Positions 1 through 8,263 of a DNA stretch of 44,403 bases are shown here, piece after piece. The DNA comes from Deltaproteobacteria bacterium. Lineage in GTDB: Bacteria; Desulfobacterota; DSM-4660; Desulfatiglandales; Desulfatiglandaceae. The stretch is taken from the NCBI GenBank assembly GCA_021737785.1, contig JAIPDI010000044.1, forward strand, positions 1-44,403, given 5' to 3'. A program made the position numbers and the translations under genes. The notes beneath the pieces were generated by a model. The model did no database searches. It saw nothing but the letters and a program-made list of their open reading frames with translations, and had not been told where the DNA came from. How positions within the stretch are numbered: the first letter of the stretch is position 1; every line of letters begins with the position of its first letter.

Positions 1-164
1 TGAAAACAAAATACCGGGTGGTACTGCCGGATTTTCTCATGATGGTGGATTTAAAACGAAAGAATGGGGTGATCCTCCGCCAGGGCCAGGAAATTTCCGT
101 AAGGGTCACAAAGGCGGATCCGTGGGAGGACAGCCTTACGCTTGAATACATTGAAGATGCTTGA
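1..164 (+). CDS. C-terminal end of an RNB-family (RNase II/R-like) exoribonuclease, partial
   Basis: The window opens inside a reading frame (phase: first full codon at base 3) that runs 53 codons to a TGA at 162-164. The visible tail reads like the S1/OB-type end of RNB-domain ribonucleases, with basic patches (DLKRKNG) and alternating hydrophobic strands (EISVRVTKADPW). The family degrades RNA 3' to 5' in the cytoplasm. No catalytic residues lie inside the window, so the family call rests on tail similarity only and could be another S1-like domain. It converges with the next gene on the minus strand; about 120 bases separate them. Confidence 0.45.
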   Translation, partial: KTKYRVVLPDFLMMVDLKRKNGVILRQGQEISVRVTKADPWEDSLTLEYIEDA

Positions 165-287
165 AGATTGAAATCGCAGGTTGCCGGATACTGGACGCCT
201 GGCGGCGCTATTCCGAACGGCTCAACAACTCCACAGGTTCACAGCGTACATTCTGCACTCGGCGCTTGCGCCCTCCTCGCCACCCAA

Positions 288-1082
288 TCATAGTGTCTCG
301 TCTATGGCGAAGGCCTCGTCCAGGATCAGATTTCCGGTGGTGTCGTACGCCAGGATGCTCAAAAGAGGGGGGGACTCGGTTCCCGAACCAATCAAGAGGC
401 TCCGCTGTATGATCCTGTAGTTCCTTACCTTGAAGGTTTGTCCGAGGGTATGGTCGACCGGGACGCCGTCCTTGAGATCCACCTTGGGGTAGGTCCAGAA
501 CCGATGCGGATGAGATGCAGTATTGGCAGCAATGATAAAGAGATGCCCACAGAGTTGACTCCCGTCGGGCGTTGTCCTGGTTAGCCTGAAATTCACAGAA
601 AATCTCTCGCCGTTTCTTTTCACCCTCAGTCGCTGAATACTGACAAGAGGCTCAGGAGATGCTTCTCCTTCGGGGCTGTTCCGGACCTTTTCCTCGGATA
701 CGGATACGGTTGAGGCCCCATGTGAGTCTTCTGTGTTTGGGGCGCCAACCTCTTTCTTCTCCTTACCCTGCAGCGTGTAGAGGGTATCTTCCAGAAGCTT
801 CAACCGCTGTCTGGCCTGATAAAGTTCCCGCCGGGTCTCCTCGGTTTCATTCGCCAGTTGCTTTACCCGCTCGGACTGATCCATATCATCTCTGAGGCCA
901 CTAAAATAGAGGGAAGTCCCCATGGCCGACCCGATGATGTAAAGGACAAAAATAACGGACCCCCACAACAGAAAACGAGAGGAAAAGCTGAAACTCCGGA
1001 CCTTTCCCAGACCTCGCGAGATCATCACCGTAAAGACGGACAGCTCGGGACTTTTTTTATTCGGTTGCTGCTTAATCTGCAT
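288..1082 (-). CDS. Membrane-anchored coiled-coil protein of unknown function
   Basis: About 264 residues. A short basic cytoplasmic N-terminus is followed by one transmembrane helix (roughly residues 40-60), then a heptad-like, Glu/Arg-rich stretch that should form a coiled coil, a low-complexity acidic/Ser linker, and a C-terminal globular domain rich in beta-type sequence. The topology is that of a bitopic inner-membrane protein with a large periplasmic domain. I do not recognise the family. The ATG at 1082 is preferred over the ATG at 1091 because a GCAGGA ribosome-binding site lies 8 bases upstream. The gene lies downstream of menA on the same strand with about 90 bases between them, so they may be cotranscribed. 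Confidence 0.6.
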   Translation of the reverse strand: MQIKQQPNKKSPELSVFTVMISRGLGKVRSFSFSSRFLLWGSVIFVLYIIGSAMGTSLYFSGLRDDMDQSERVKQLANETEETRRELYQARQRLKLLEDTLYTLQGKEKKEVGAPNTEDSHGASTVSVSEEKVRNSPEGEASPEPLVSIQRLRVKRNGERFSVNFRLTRTTPDGSQLCGHLFIIAANTASHPHRFWTYPKVDLKDGVPVDHTLGQTFKVRNYRIIQRSLLIGSGTESPPLLSILAYDTTGNLILDEAFAIDETL

Positions 1083-1174
1083 AGATGGCATCCTGCAATA
1101 ATAACGTCTCGGAGATCCTATCCCCTTTTGGGGTGATCCGGCATCCCCTTTGTGAACAAAATGCAGCGACTACA

Positions 1175-2080
1175 TCAGGCTCCCTGAATATATCCTCCCA
1201 GGATTATGCCGACAGCAAGAAGGAGCCCATGGGCGATCAGGGTCTGAATGGTCAGGGCCTGAGCAGGTATGATCCCTGTATACAGGAGGTATTCACGCCA
1301 CAGAATCCGCATGGCCTTGAATGCCAGGGGAAACGCAATAAAAGAGATCAGAATCAACCGGGTAACGCCCATCACCGGAATCAGAAACAAGACACAGACA
1401 AAACCCATCAGCATAATCGCGCAATATAGATATCTGGAGAGAGCCGGCCCCAATCTCACCACCAGGTTTTTCTTGTTTGTCCTGCGATCCGCCTCGTAGT
1501 CGGGGAATTGATTGATCCAGATGACGGCGGTGATGAAGAAGCCCTGAGGCGCGCCGATGAAAAAGGCAGGCCAGCTCAGGGATTCGGTCATGACATAATA
1601 GGTCCCCAGGGTGACCAGGGGCCCGAAGGCAAAAAAGATCGCCACCTCCCCCCACCCCCGGGACATGAGCTGCAGGGGAGGCGTGGAATAGGCCCATGCG
1701 GCCCCCAGACCCAGAAGCCCGAAGAGAATGACCAGAGGACGCCCCCACCAGACCAGCCAAACGCCCACCCCGAGACCGACGGCAAAACAGAAGAGGGCCA
1801 TGGCGAGGACGACCCGGGGGGAGAGGTTGTCATCTTGAATCACCCGGCTGCCGCCGCTGAAAGGGGTGATGTGCACATTGACCGGATCGCTCCCCCGGTT
1901 GTCAAAATAATCGTTAAGCAGGTTAGCGCCCAGGTGGAGACCGGCAATTCCCGCGGCGCATATGACAAACAGTAGGATAGAAAAGCTGTTTATCGTGAGG
2001 GCCAGTGCAGCGCCCAGGATGACCGGAATAATGGAACCTGCAAGAAAGGGCAATCGAAGGGCCTTCAAATATGCATTCAT
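1175..2080 (-). CDS. menA: MenA-like UbiA-family prenyltransferase (1,4-dihydroxy-2-naphthoate polyprenyltransferase)
   Basis: An integral membrane protein of about 300 residues with eight or nine hydrophobic helices. It carries the two Asp-rich motifs of UbiA enzymes: NDYFDNRGSD in the first third, and NQFPDYEADRR in the second half, which bind the Mg-diphosphate of the isoprenoid donor. The form NDYxDxxxGSD, together with GGSRVIQ shortly after, is characteristic of MenA, which attaches a polyprenyl chain to DHNA to make demethylmenaquinone. Related UbiA members with other acceptors cannot be fully excluded. The frame is open upstream to a GTG at 2116, but that codon lies in a 14-base repeat; the ATG at 2080 places MNAYLKALRLPF at the start as in other MenA proteins. 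A menaquinone pool would suit the quinol-linked cytochromes further along. Confidence 0.85.
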   Translation of the reverse strand: MNAYLKALRLPFLAGSIIPVILGAALALTINSFSILLFVICAAGIAGLHLGANLLNDYFDNRGSDPVNVHITPFSGGSRVIQDDNLSPRVVLAMALFCFAVGLGVGVWLVWWGRPLVILFGLLGLGAAWAYSTPPLQLMSRGWGEVAIFFAFGPLVTLGTYYVMTESLSWPAFFIGAPQGFFITAVIWINQFPDYEADRRTNKKNLVVRLGPALSRYLYCAIMLMGFVCVLFLIPVMGVTRLILISFIAFPLAFKAMRILWREYLLYTGIIPAQALTIQTLIAHGLLLAVGIILGGYIQGA

Positions 2081-2110
2081 GGTTGCAAAAAGCTCGCTTT
2101 TATAGTTTAT

Positions 2111-2160
2111 AGGCACAAGGCGTTAGGCACAAGGCATTAGGCGCAAGGCGTTCAACGCCT
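2111..2160. repeat. Three tandem 14-bp repeats ending in a small palindrome
   Basis: Units AGGCACAAGGCGTT, AGGCACAAGGCATT and AGGCGCAAGGCGTT follow each other without gaps (2111-2152). The last unit continues into AGGCGTTcAACGCCT (2146-2160), a perfect 7-bp inverted repeat around one base. It sits between the divergent menA and MFS genes. A related AGGCACAAGGC word recurs near 15217. Confidence 0.7.
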
Positions 2161-2414
2161 AATGGGGAGTCAATATCAAAAAAACCAGAGTGTTTCAAGC
2201 GGCTCGTGAGTTGCATTGGCATTTCACTGAAAAAGTGTCAGCCTTGAACCCTGGAACCCCTGGTCCAGACCTGGAGAATCATGGTGCATGCCTCGAATCA
2301 TACTGCACCGGAACAAACTGGATTACAGGTCCAAATTCGGTCAGTCGCGCCAGGGCGGGTTCTGAACCCGTAAACGGTTACAACATATGTAAACAAAGGC
2401 ACATTGATCAGATC

Positions 2415-3626
2415 ATGGATCGAACTCGCAAAAATGGTGACAGACCGGCCTCCCGTGGTGACGAGGATGTCCCTTTTGTCTCACAACTGGCCCCCATTCT
2501 CTTTCTGACGACCATTTTCTTTTTGAATTTCATCGGAAGGATCGTGTTTGCGCCCCTGTTGTCGAGTATTGAAACCGATCTGGGCCTTGTCCATGCAGAG
2601 GCCGCTTCCTTCTTCTTCCTGACTTCCGTCGGATATTTCATCTCACTTCTTTGCTCGGGATTTCTTTCCTCCCGTCTTAATCACCGCAAGACCATCCTCC
2701 TGTCCGCCCTCTCGGTCGGAATGGCCCTGCTGGGCCTCTCCATATGCAACAGCTTATGGACCGTCCGCGTCACCCTATTCCTTCTCGGATTGTCGGCAGG
2801 GATCTATCTCCCCTCAGGCATCGCCACCCTCACCTCCCTGGTCGGCCCCAGGCACTGGGGCAAGGCAATTGCGGTTCACGAGCTGGCCCCCAATCTCGGG
2901 TTCGTTGCGGCCCCGCTCCTGGCCGAAGCCTTCATGTACTGGTTTCCATGGCGGGGCGTGATCGTCTTCCTGGGCATCGGTTCCATTATGGCCGCTGCGG
3001 CCTTTTATCTCTTCGGAAAGGGAGGCGAGTTTCCCGGACAGGCGCCGAATTTCGGATCCCTGAAAAACCTCTTCGCAGAACCTTCCTTCTGGATAATGGC
3101 GCTCCTTTTCTCTTTCGGCATCTGTGGGACCCTGGGCATTTACACCATGCTGCCCCTCTATCTGGTGGCCGATCAGGGACTTCACCGCAACTGGGCCAAC
3201 ATGCTGGTGGCCCTCTCGCGGATTCCCAGTGTATTTATGGCATTTGTGGCCGGCTGGCTGAGTGACCGCATCGGGCCGAAGTTGACCATCAGCGGCGTAT
3301 TTCTGATCACAGGCCTGCTGACCATACTCCTTGGCACGGTCTCGGACGCTTGGATCGTGGCCCTCGTTTTTCTCCAGCCGGTTATTGCCGGATGTTTTTT
3401 TCCGCCCGGATTTGCCGCCCTCTCCGCCATCGGTCCCCCCGATGCACGGAACGTGGCTGTCTCGCTCACTGTCCCTGCGGCCTTTGTTTTTGGAGGCGGG
3501 GCCATCCCCATCGGAATCGGGATGATGGCTGATACCGGGTTTTTTGATTTGGGGATCGCCCTGACCGGCGGGCTCATCCTTACCGGATCCGTCCTTGCCC
3601 TCTTTCTGAAATCCCCCCGTCCCTGA
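2415..3626 (+). CDS. Major facilitator superfamily transporter
   Basis: About 403 residues with some twelve hydrophobic helices and the MFS loop signature after helix 2 (SSRLNHRKTILLSAL) and its second-half echo (AGWLSDRIGPKLTISG). It is an inner-membrane secondary transporter; the substrate cannot be told from the sequence. The frame is open from 2190, but the first 75 codons are polar, unlike coding sequence of the family, and overlap the repeat-bearing intergenic DNA. The ATG at 2415 starts a normal short cytoplasmic N-terminus ahead of helix 1. Its ribosome-binding site is weak (AAAGG about 15 bases upstream). It is transcribed divergently from menA. Confidence 0.75.
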   Translation: MDRTRKNGDRPASRGDEDVPFVSQLAPILFLTTIFFLNFIGRIVFAPLLSSIETDLGLVHAEAASFFFLTSVGYFISLLCSGFLSSRLNHRKTILLSALSVGMALLGLSICNSLWTVRVTLFLLGLSAGIYLPSGIATLTSLVGPRHWGKAIAVHELAPNLGFVAAPLLAEAFMYWFPWRGVIVFLGIGSIMAAAAFYLFGKGGEFPGQAPNFGSLKNLFAEPSFWIMALLFSFGICGTLGIYTMLPLYLVADQGLHRNWANMLVALSRIPSVFMAFVAGWLSDRIGPKLTISGVFLITGLLTILLGTVSDAWIVALVFLQPVIAGCFFPPGFAALSAIGPPDARNVAVSLTVPAAFVFGGGAIPIGIGMMADTGFFDLGIALTGGLILTGSVLALFLKSPRP

Positions 3627-3674
3627 TAGTCGCTCGGCAATCCTTATTGTGAAGGGGTCTCGACGCAATACCGC

Positions 3675-3750
3675 TGTGTGAGCGGCATCTTGCCACGACG
3701 TTTGCGGCTGGTCGCAGATCCCGTCTTTGGCGGGGAAAGCCGCTCTCACA
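3675..3750. repeat. REP-like palindromic element
   Basis: TGTGTGAGCGGC (3675-3686) pairs with GCCGCTCTCACA (3739-3750) with 11 of 12 bases complementary. The 52 bases between contain smaller hairpins such as CCCG..CGGG. This form (TGTGAGAGCGGCTTT at one end, mirrored at the other) is typical of dispersed REP/BIME-like elements. It follows the MFS stop and could also end its transcript. The rest of 3627-3926 holds only the repeat listed next. Confidence 0.6.
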
Positions 3751-3854
3751 AAGTCATCTTTGCAAATTGAGAATTGCCGTGTCCGGTTTTTGCGCTTGAC
3801 CCCGACTCGCTTTTTTTCTATATTTCAAAATCTTGACTTTAACCAATTTGTGCA

Positions 3855-3900
3855 TTTCAGCTCACTTTAGACACTTTAAATTTCAGCTCATTTTAGTCAC
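3855..3900. repeat. Short intergenic repeat, two 20-base units
   Basis: TTTCAGCTCACTTTAGACAC (3855-3874) and TTTCAGCTCATTTTAGTCAC (3881-3900) differ at two positions and are 26 bases apart. The same words recur at 15106-15155, so this is a dispersed low-complexity family placed just upstream of genes. It lies between an AT-rich stretch with a possible TTGACT -35 box (about 3832) and the thiolase start. Confidence 0.65.
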
Positions 3901-3926
3901 ATTCAACTTATAGTCTGGAGGGTATT

Positions 3927-5093
3927 ATGGCGAAAGTAGGAATTATCGGCGTGGGTCAGTCCGCCTTTGTGCGGGGATATCCCGGCTCTATTCGGGAACT
4001 GGCCTTTGAGGGATTCAGGGACGCCATGCAGGATGCGCAGATATCCGCAAAAGATATTGATGCATCCATCATCTGTTCGGCCCCGGAATATGACAAGCAG
4101 CGATCGCCGGCCGGGGTCTTTGCCGAGTATTTGGGGCTCGTTCCCCAACCGACCTGTTACCTGGAGAGCCTCTGCTCATCCAGCAGTATGGGGCTGCGGG
4201 TGGCTTATTCACTCGTGAAGTCAGGCCTGCACGATGTGGTGGCCGTAATCGGATTTCAGAAGATGTCGGAGATCTCATCCGCGGAATCCCAGGAGAGGAT
4301 GGGGCGGGGCGCCGACATCCAGTGGGAGAGCCCCTTCGGGACCATGATGCCCGCATATTATGCCATGTATGCCAGGGCCCACATGGAACGCTACGGGACC
4401 ACTCCCGAGGACCTGGCCCGGATTCGGGTAAAAGCGGCAACTTACGGCCAGATCAATGAAAAGGCCGTCTATCGAAAGCCCGTCACCTTCGAGATGTTTT
4501 CAGACCCGGAGAGCCCCATGTCCAACCCGGTGGCCAGCCCGCTCAGGGTCGGGGACTGCTGTGCCAATGCGGATGGCAGCTCCTGCGTGATCGTTGCCAG
4601 CGAGGAAAAGGCCAGGGCGTTCTCCAAAAAGCCGGTATGGGTCCTGGGCCTGGGAGCCGCATCCACGGCCGTGAATCTGGCGGGGAGAGATCTCTTTACC
4701 GGGTTGACCGTGGCCCAGCAGGCCGGGGAGCAGGCCTACAAGATGGCCGGCATTACGGCCAAGGATATCGATGTGGCCGAGGTCCATGACTGCTTCACCA
4801 TTGCCGAGATGATGGCCTACGAAAACTTGGGCTTTGCCAAACCCGGAGAAGGTAAGGAGCTGATCAAGGCGAAGGAAACCTACAAAGAAGGGAGCATCCC
4901 GGTGAATGTGGACGGGGGGCTTCTTTCAAAGGGCCACCCCATCGGCGCAACCGGTGGGTCCCAGATCCGGACCATTGTGTTACAGCTCCGCGGCGAGGCG
5001 GGAGATATGCAGGTGAAGGATCCGGAGATCGGTCTGATTCATAACATCGGCGGCGTGGGCCTTTATGGAAACGTCAGCATTTTGGGGAGGTAA
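3927..5093 (+). CDS. SCP2-type thiolase (acetyl-CoA acetyltransferase family)
   Basis: 388 residues, a full-length thiolase of the lipid-transfer/SCP2 group. The likely nucleophile is Cys83 in ESLCSSSSMGL. The C-terminal half carries VHDCFTIAE and GHPIGATG, the histidine loops of the thiolase active site, and the family end INHIGG-like segment LIHNIGGVG. Enzymes of this group cleave or form 3-ketoacyl-CoA thioesters. The next gene, three bases after the stop, encodes a DUF35 zinc-ribbon/OB-fold partner; such pairs act as one heteromeric thiolase, as in BbsAB of anaerobic toluene degradation. The substrate here is unknown. TGGAGGG lies 8 bases before the ATG. Confidence 0.88.
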   Translation: MAKVGIIGVGQSAFVRGYPGSIRELAFEGFRDAMQDAQISAKDIDASIICSAPEYDKQRSPAGVFAEYLGLVPQPTCYLESLCSSSSMGLRVAYSLVKSGLHDVVAVIGFQKMSEISSAESQERMGRGADIQWESPFGTMMPAYYAMYARAHMERYGTTPEDLARIRVKAATYGQINEKAVYRKPVTFEMFSDPESPMSNPVASPLRVGDCCANADGSSCVIVASEEKARAFSKKPVWVLGLGAASTAVNLAGRDLFTGLTVAQQAGEQAYKMAGITAKDIDVAEVHDCFTIAEMMAYENLGFAKPGEGKELIKAKETYKEGSIPVNVDGGLLSKGHPIGATGGSQIRTIVLQLRGEAGDMQVKDPEIGLIHNIGGVGLYGNVSILGR

Positions 5094-5096
5094 GAG

Positions 5097-5534
5097 ATGG
5101 CCAAACAGAAAAAAGAGATAGATGATCGCTTCAAGAGATTCGGAACCGTAAGCTTTACCTCCATCACCAAGGTCAATGACTTTATCGACTATCTGGATCA
5201 GGGCAAGGTCATGGGGACGCGGTGCAAGGTGTGCGGCCGGGTCTTTTTCCCACCCAGGGCCGACTGCTATGCCTGCCTCTCCAGCGATATGGAATGGTTC
5301 GACGTCTCCGGCAAAGGCAGACTCGTGAGCTACAGCAAACTGGAGTTCGCCCCCATCGGATTCGGCGACGACCTCCCCTATGCCATCGCGCTGTTGGATT
5401 ACGGAAATTACAAGGTGTTCGGCCGTATCGCCGATGATGTGCCGGAGGACGAGATCCAGGTGGGTATGGAGATGACCACCCGGGTGAACCAGCTCCCCAA
5501 CGGCCAGTTAAACTATGTATTTCAAAAGGCCTGA
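5097..5534 (+). CDS. Zn-ribbon OB-fold protein (DUF35), thiolase partner
   Basis: 145 residues. Four cysteines in two CxxC pairs (Cys43/46 and Cys57/60) form the rubredoxin-like zinc ribbon, and the rest (residues 65-145) is the OB-fold that contacts CoA in known complexes. In the family this subunit is required for activity or CoA access of its SCP2-type thiolase. It follows the thiolase stop after three bases, with AAGAG upstream, so the two are almost certainly cotranslated from one mRNA. Confidence 0.88.
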   Translation: MAKQKKEIDDRFKRFGTVSFTSITKVNDFIDYLDQGKVMGTRCKVCGRVFFPPRADCYACLSSDMEWFDVSGKGRLVSYSKLEFAPIGFGDDLPYAIALLDYGNYKVFGRIADDVPEDEIQVGMEMTTRVNQLPNGQLNYVFQKA

Positions 5535-5543
5535 GCCTGTTTG

Positions 5544-5568
5544 GGCCCCTGCCCATCCGGCGGGGGCC
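5544..5568 (+). terminator. GC-rich hairpin after the DUF35 gene
   Basis: GGCCCCTGCC (5544-5553) pairs with GGCGGGGGCC (5559-5568), a 10-bp stem with one G-T pair and a CATCC loop. It begins nine bases after the DUF35 stop. No T-tract follows, so it may be an inefficient terminator or a processing or attenuation signal ahead of prmA. Confidence 0.5.
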
Positions 5569-5585
5569 TGGACCGGGAAAAAGCC

Positions 5586-6497
5586 ATGGCCCGTTCGAGC
5601 AATACCCAACCCACATCATGGCTGGAGATTTCCATTCAGGCAGACCCTGTCCTGCAGGACCCGCTGAGTTCCTTTCTCTTTGATATGGGCTGCACCGGCG
5701 TGGTATCGGAAGACTTCCAGGACCGCACATTGAAGGCCTATCTCCCCTTCCAGCCGGACCTGGAGGAGATCAGTGCCCGAATCGGGCTGTACGTCCACGA
5801 TCTGAAAGAGATACTCCCCGACGTGCCCTCCCCGGTGATCCAACTCAAAGAGGTGCAAAACCAGGACTGGGGCCTCACCTGGCGCCGGTTTTTCCGTCCA
5901 ACCCGGGTGACGCCCGGGCTCCTCATCCTCCCTGCCTGGGAACCTCTCCCGGAGACGACGGATGTTGTGCATATCATCCGCATGGACCCCGGCCCTGCCT
6001 TCGGGACCGGCCAGCACCCCACCACCCGGATGTGCCTCGAGGCCATGGAGCGGGTGCCGCTCAGGAGACCCTGGTCCCTCCTTGACGTGGGCACCGGGAG
6101 CGGCATCCTGGCCATATACGGGGTACAGTTGGGCGCAGAAAATGTCCTGGCCCTGGATACGGACCCGGAGGCCATCCGCTGGGCCGGGCGGAATATCCGG
6201 CTGAATAAGGCCTCCGAACTCATCGAGCTTTCTCCCCTTCCTGTTGAAGAATTAAAAAAGGAATTCTCTCTTGTCTGCGCCAATCTGATCTTGGGAGAGA
6301 TCCTGAGGCTGATGCCCTTTTTTCCGGGTCTCATGGGCCCCGGGGGAAGGCTGATCCTTTCCGGGATTCTAAAGGACCAGGTCCGGGAGGTCGTTGTTTC
6401 ACTCTCAGAAAATAGCCTACAGGCGCACGAGCCGCTGCACCAGGGCGAGTGGGCCTGCATCATCGCTGCAAGAACGGATGAGAAGGACGCATGTTGA
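5586..6497 (+). CDS. prmA: Ribosomal protein L11 methyltransferase PrmA
   Basis: 303 residues from the ATG at 5586 (upstream TTG at 5541 would overlap the hairpin). The N-terminal substrate-recognition domain begins WLEISIQ and ends near NQDWGLTWRRFF. It is followed by the family linker DPGPAFGTGQHPTTRMCLEAM and the SAM-binding Rossmann motif LLDVGTGSGILAI. The acidic tip LALDTDP and the NLILGEIL strand complete the methyltransferase fold. PrmA trimethylates lysines of L11 in the cytoplasm. The gene overlaps rsmE by seven bases (ATGTTGA), an arrangement common in bacteria. Confidence 0.93.
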   Translation: MARSSNTQPTSWLEISIQADPVLQDPLSSFLFDMGCTGVVSEDFQDRTLKAYLPFQPDLEEISARIGLYVHDLKEILPDVPSPVIQLKEVQNQDWGLTWRRFFRPTRVTPGLLILPAWEPLPETTDVVHIIRMDPGPAFGTGQHPTTRMCLEAMERVPLRRPWSLLDVGTGSGILAIYGVQLGAENVLALDTDPEAIRWAGRNIRLNKASELIELSPLPVEELKKEFSLVCANLILGEILRLMPFFPGLMGPGGRLILSGILKDQVREVVVSLSENSLQAHEPLHQGEWACIIAARTDEKDAC

Positions 6498-7243
6498 GGC
6501 GCTTTTTTGTGGAAGCATCCATTGAACCGGACCGACCATGTGTTATCACAGGATCCGAGGCTCGCCACATGGTGAAGGTGCTGAGGATGGCGCCGGGAGA
6601 TCGATTGATGCTCATGGACGGTGGCGGCGCCCGCTTTGAGGCCGTCATTCAGTCGGCAACTCGAAGAGAGGTGACGGTCAGACCGGAAAAGCCCCTCCCC
6701 TCCCTTCCCCCGTCGCCTGTCGAAATCATCCTCTGCCAGGCCCTGCTGAAATCCGACCCGATGGATTATCTGATTCAGAAGACATCCGAACTGGGTGTGG
6801 ATGCCATCTTTCCATTCTTTTCTCAACGGACCATTGTCCGGCTTGAAGAGGAGAGATTCGCCCACCGGTTAAGGCACTGGAATGAAGTCGGTAGGAGCGC
6901 TGCAAAGCAGTCAGGAAGGATAGCCCCGCCCCTGATCGCCGCCCCGTCCGGCCTTGAAGCACTGACAGCAAAATGGCGGACGGAAAGCGGTCTGAAAGCA
7001 ATTCTGTGGGAAGGCGAAGGAAAACGGGATCTGAAAGCGCTGCTGAGGGATTCTTCCCGAACAGACAGATTCATAGGGATCATCGGACCTGAAGGCGGTT
7101 TTGCGAGGGAAGAGGTTATAACGGCTGAGGAGGCCGGCTTTATTTCGGTCTCCCTTGGAAGCAGGATCCTGAGGGCAGAGACCGCTGCCATGGCCATGGT
7201 GGCCGTTGTTCAGTATGAATGGGGGGACTTGGCTTTTCAGTAA
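6491..7243 (+). CDS. rsmE: 16S rRNA m3U1498 methyltransferase RsmE
   Basis: 250 residues with the RsmE layout: an N-terminal PUA-like domain (MLRRFFVE, GSEARHMVKVLRM, then GDRLMLMDGGG) and a C-terminal SPOUT domain. The SPOUT knot is visible as IGPEGGFAREEV and LGSRILRAETAAMAMV, the SAM-binding loops. A middle block, SDPMDYLIQKTSELGV, is conserved in the family. It methylates N3 of U1498 in 16S rRNA. It starts inside the end of prmA, so translation is coupled. Confidence 0.95.
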   Translation: MLRRFFVEASIEPDRPCVITGSEARHMVKVLRMAPGDRLMLMDGGGARFEAVIQSATRREVTVRPEKPLPSLPPSPVEIILCQALLKSDPMDYLIQKTSELGVDAIFPFFSQRTIVRLEEERFAHRLRHWNEVGRSAAKQSGRIAPPLIAAPSGLEALTAKWRTESGLKAILWEGEGKRDLKALLRDSSRTDRFIGIIGPEGGFAREEVITAEEAGFISVSLGSRILRAETAAMAMVAVVQYEWGDLAFQ

Positions 7244-7262
7244 TAGCTTCTGTAGAAGACCC

Positions 7263-7291
7263 TTGACGAAAATATGATTAAAAGATATATT
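7263..7291 (+). promoter_or_regulatory. Sigma-70-type promoter
   Basis: TTGACG (7263-7268), a 17-base AT-rich spacer and TATATT (7286-7291) form a near-consensus promoter. Transcription would start near 7298, giving a leader of about 340 bases before the rhodanese ATG. Confidence 0.65.
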
Positions 7292-7297
7292 ATTGCT

Positions 7298-7420
7298 GAT
7301 TTCATCATCCCAGCGTTGCAAAAGTCGAGGATCCTGCAGACACAAGGCGTCCGTGTAAAGCTGTAGTAACGCACCGCAAAGCTCGAAGACCCGATAGATG
7401 CGGTATCCTCGACTTTCCCC
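7298..7420 (+). ncRNA. Structured 5' leader, candidate riboswitch or small RNA of unknown class
   Basis: A perfect 12-bp inverted repeat, AAAGTCGAGGAT (7321-7332) with ATCCTCGACTTT (7405-7416), closes a region that can hold at least two internal helices. One is ACAC/GTGT around 7350. The other is ACCGC with GCGGT (about 7372 and 7400), separated by a loop containing GCAAAGCTCGAAG. The whole could be a multi-branched RNA starting just downstream of the promoter. I compared it by eye with cobalamin, SAM, c-di-GMP-I (GEMM), fluoride and guanidine riboswitches and could not assign it. The stretch from 7421 to 7620 shows no gene. Confidence 0.4.
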
Positions 7421-7636
7421 TCGGGTAAATAATAATGGCTGCTTTTTCCTAATTATGGGGATGTCACAGTGGTGCTTTTCACGAAAGCATTACGGATGGA
7501 GATGTCACCGTTATTTGCAGTTTATTTATGCAACCCAGGGAGTTTACTCAGACACGGAAAGGGGGTGGGTACATATTCCAACGGTTTTGAAGATTCATTC
7601 GAACAATTGAACTAATTCCTAAAGGAGGTTTTTTTG

Positions 7637-8185
7637 ATGAAAAGACTAGTTGTACTGGCGCTTGCCATCGTTTTTGTCATCGGTACCGCGGGCTTTGCCC
7701 TTTCACAAGATTTGGGTGCTAATGAAAAGGCATTTAACAACGAAATTGGAAGCCTGGTTCCCAAGGATCGCATCGTCAATGCCGAGCAGTTCCATAAGGT
7801 CTGGGAAGACGTCATGGCCGGGAAAAGCAATGCCTGGCTCATCGATGTGAGGACCGATACGGAATTTGAGGCCTTTCATATCGAGGGAACGAACCATGTT
7901 CAGGCCGGACACTGGTATACGATTCCCAAGAAGATCACCGACCCGAACGCGGAGATATATATCTGGTGCCGCACCAAGCATCGGGCAAAGTATATCGCCG
8001 GCTTCCTGACCAAGATCGGCTATAAGAACGTCTACCTGTTTGACGGCGGTGTAGTCGGCTGGGCCGCGGCAGGATATCCCTTTGTCAATGCCGTTACCGG
8101 CGAATTCACGATCAACAAATATAGAAAGAGCCCCTCCGACGCGGAAAAATCATTTAAGTGGCGTTTCTGGAACGCTTTTAAATAA
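7637..8185 (+). CDS. Exported single-domain rhodanese-like protein
   Basis: 182 residues. An N-terminal signal peptide (basic MKRL, hydrophobic core, likely cleavage after FALS) is followed by one rhodanese domain. The domain has the fold landmark WLIDVRTDTEFEAFHIEGTNH and the active-site loop IWCRTKHRAKYI, in which Cys111 would carry a persulfide (or selenide). It should act in the periplasm; it has no lipobox. The ATG at 7637 has an ideal AAAGGAGGT seven bases upstream, whereas a TTG at 7634 would not. It has its own promoter and leader and ends in a strong terminator. Secreted rhodaneses accompany extracellular cytochrome genes in the Geobacter ext clusters, and a pentaheme cytochrome lies 700 bases on. 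Confidence 0.9.
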   Translation: MKRLVVLALAIVFVIGTAGFALSQDLGANEKAFNNEIGSLVPKDRIVNAEQFHKVWEDVMAGKSNAWLIDVRTDTEFEAFHIEGTNHVQAGHWYTIPKKITDPNAEIYIWCRTKHRAKYIAGFLTKIGYKNVYLFDGGVVGWAAAGYPFVNAVTGEFTINKYRKSPSDAEKSFKWRFWNAFK

Positions 8186-8200
8186 AGCCTGATATGCTGC

Positions 8201-8241
8201 CGCACCCCCCGGACACCCTTTGCTGGTGTCCGGGGGGTGCG
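8201..8241 (+). terminator. Very stable transcription terminator
   Basis: CGCACCCCCCGGACACC (8201-8217) and GGTGTCCGGGGGGTGCG (8225-8241) pair perfectly over 17 bp around a 7-base loop, shortly after the rhodanese stop. The tail is only TGTTTA. Part of this hairpin resembles the terminator found after the helicase gene at 12609-12635 and belongs to the same duplicated segment. Confidence 0.8.
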
Positions 8242-8263
8242 TGTTTAGGGCCTATGCATCCAG

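Noticed and set aside
2190-2414. N-terminal extension of the MFS transporter
   Set aside because: Polar sequence unlike the family, overlapping repeat-bearing intergenic DNA; the ATG at 2415 gives a normal MFS start.
2814-3749. Minus-strand frame of 311 codons
   Set aside because: Shadow of the MFS gene; composition is Gly/Lys/Asp-rich without hydrophobic core.
7320-7416. Leader as a c-di-GMP-I (GEMM) riboswitch
   Set aside because: A GCAAAGC word is present, but the GAAA tetraloop/receptor layout and the other conserved core bases could not be found.
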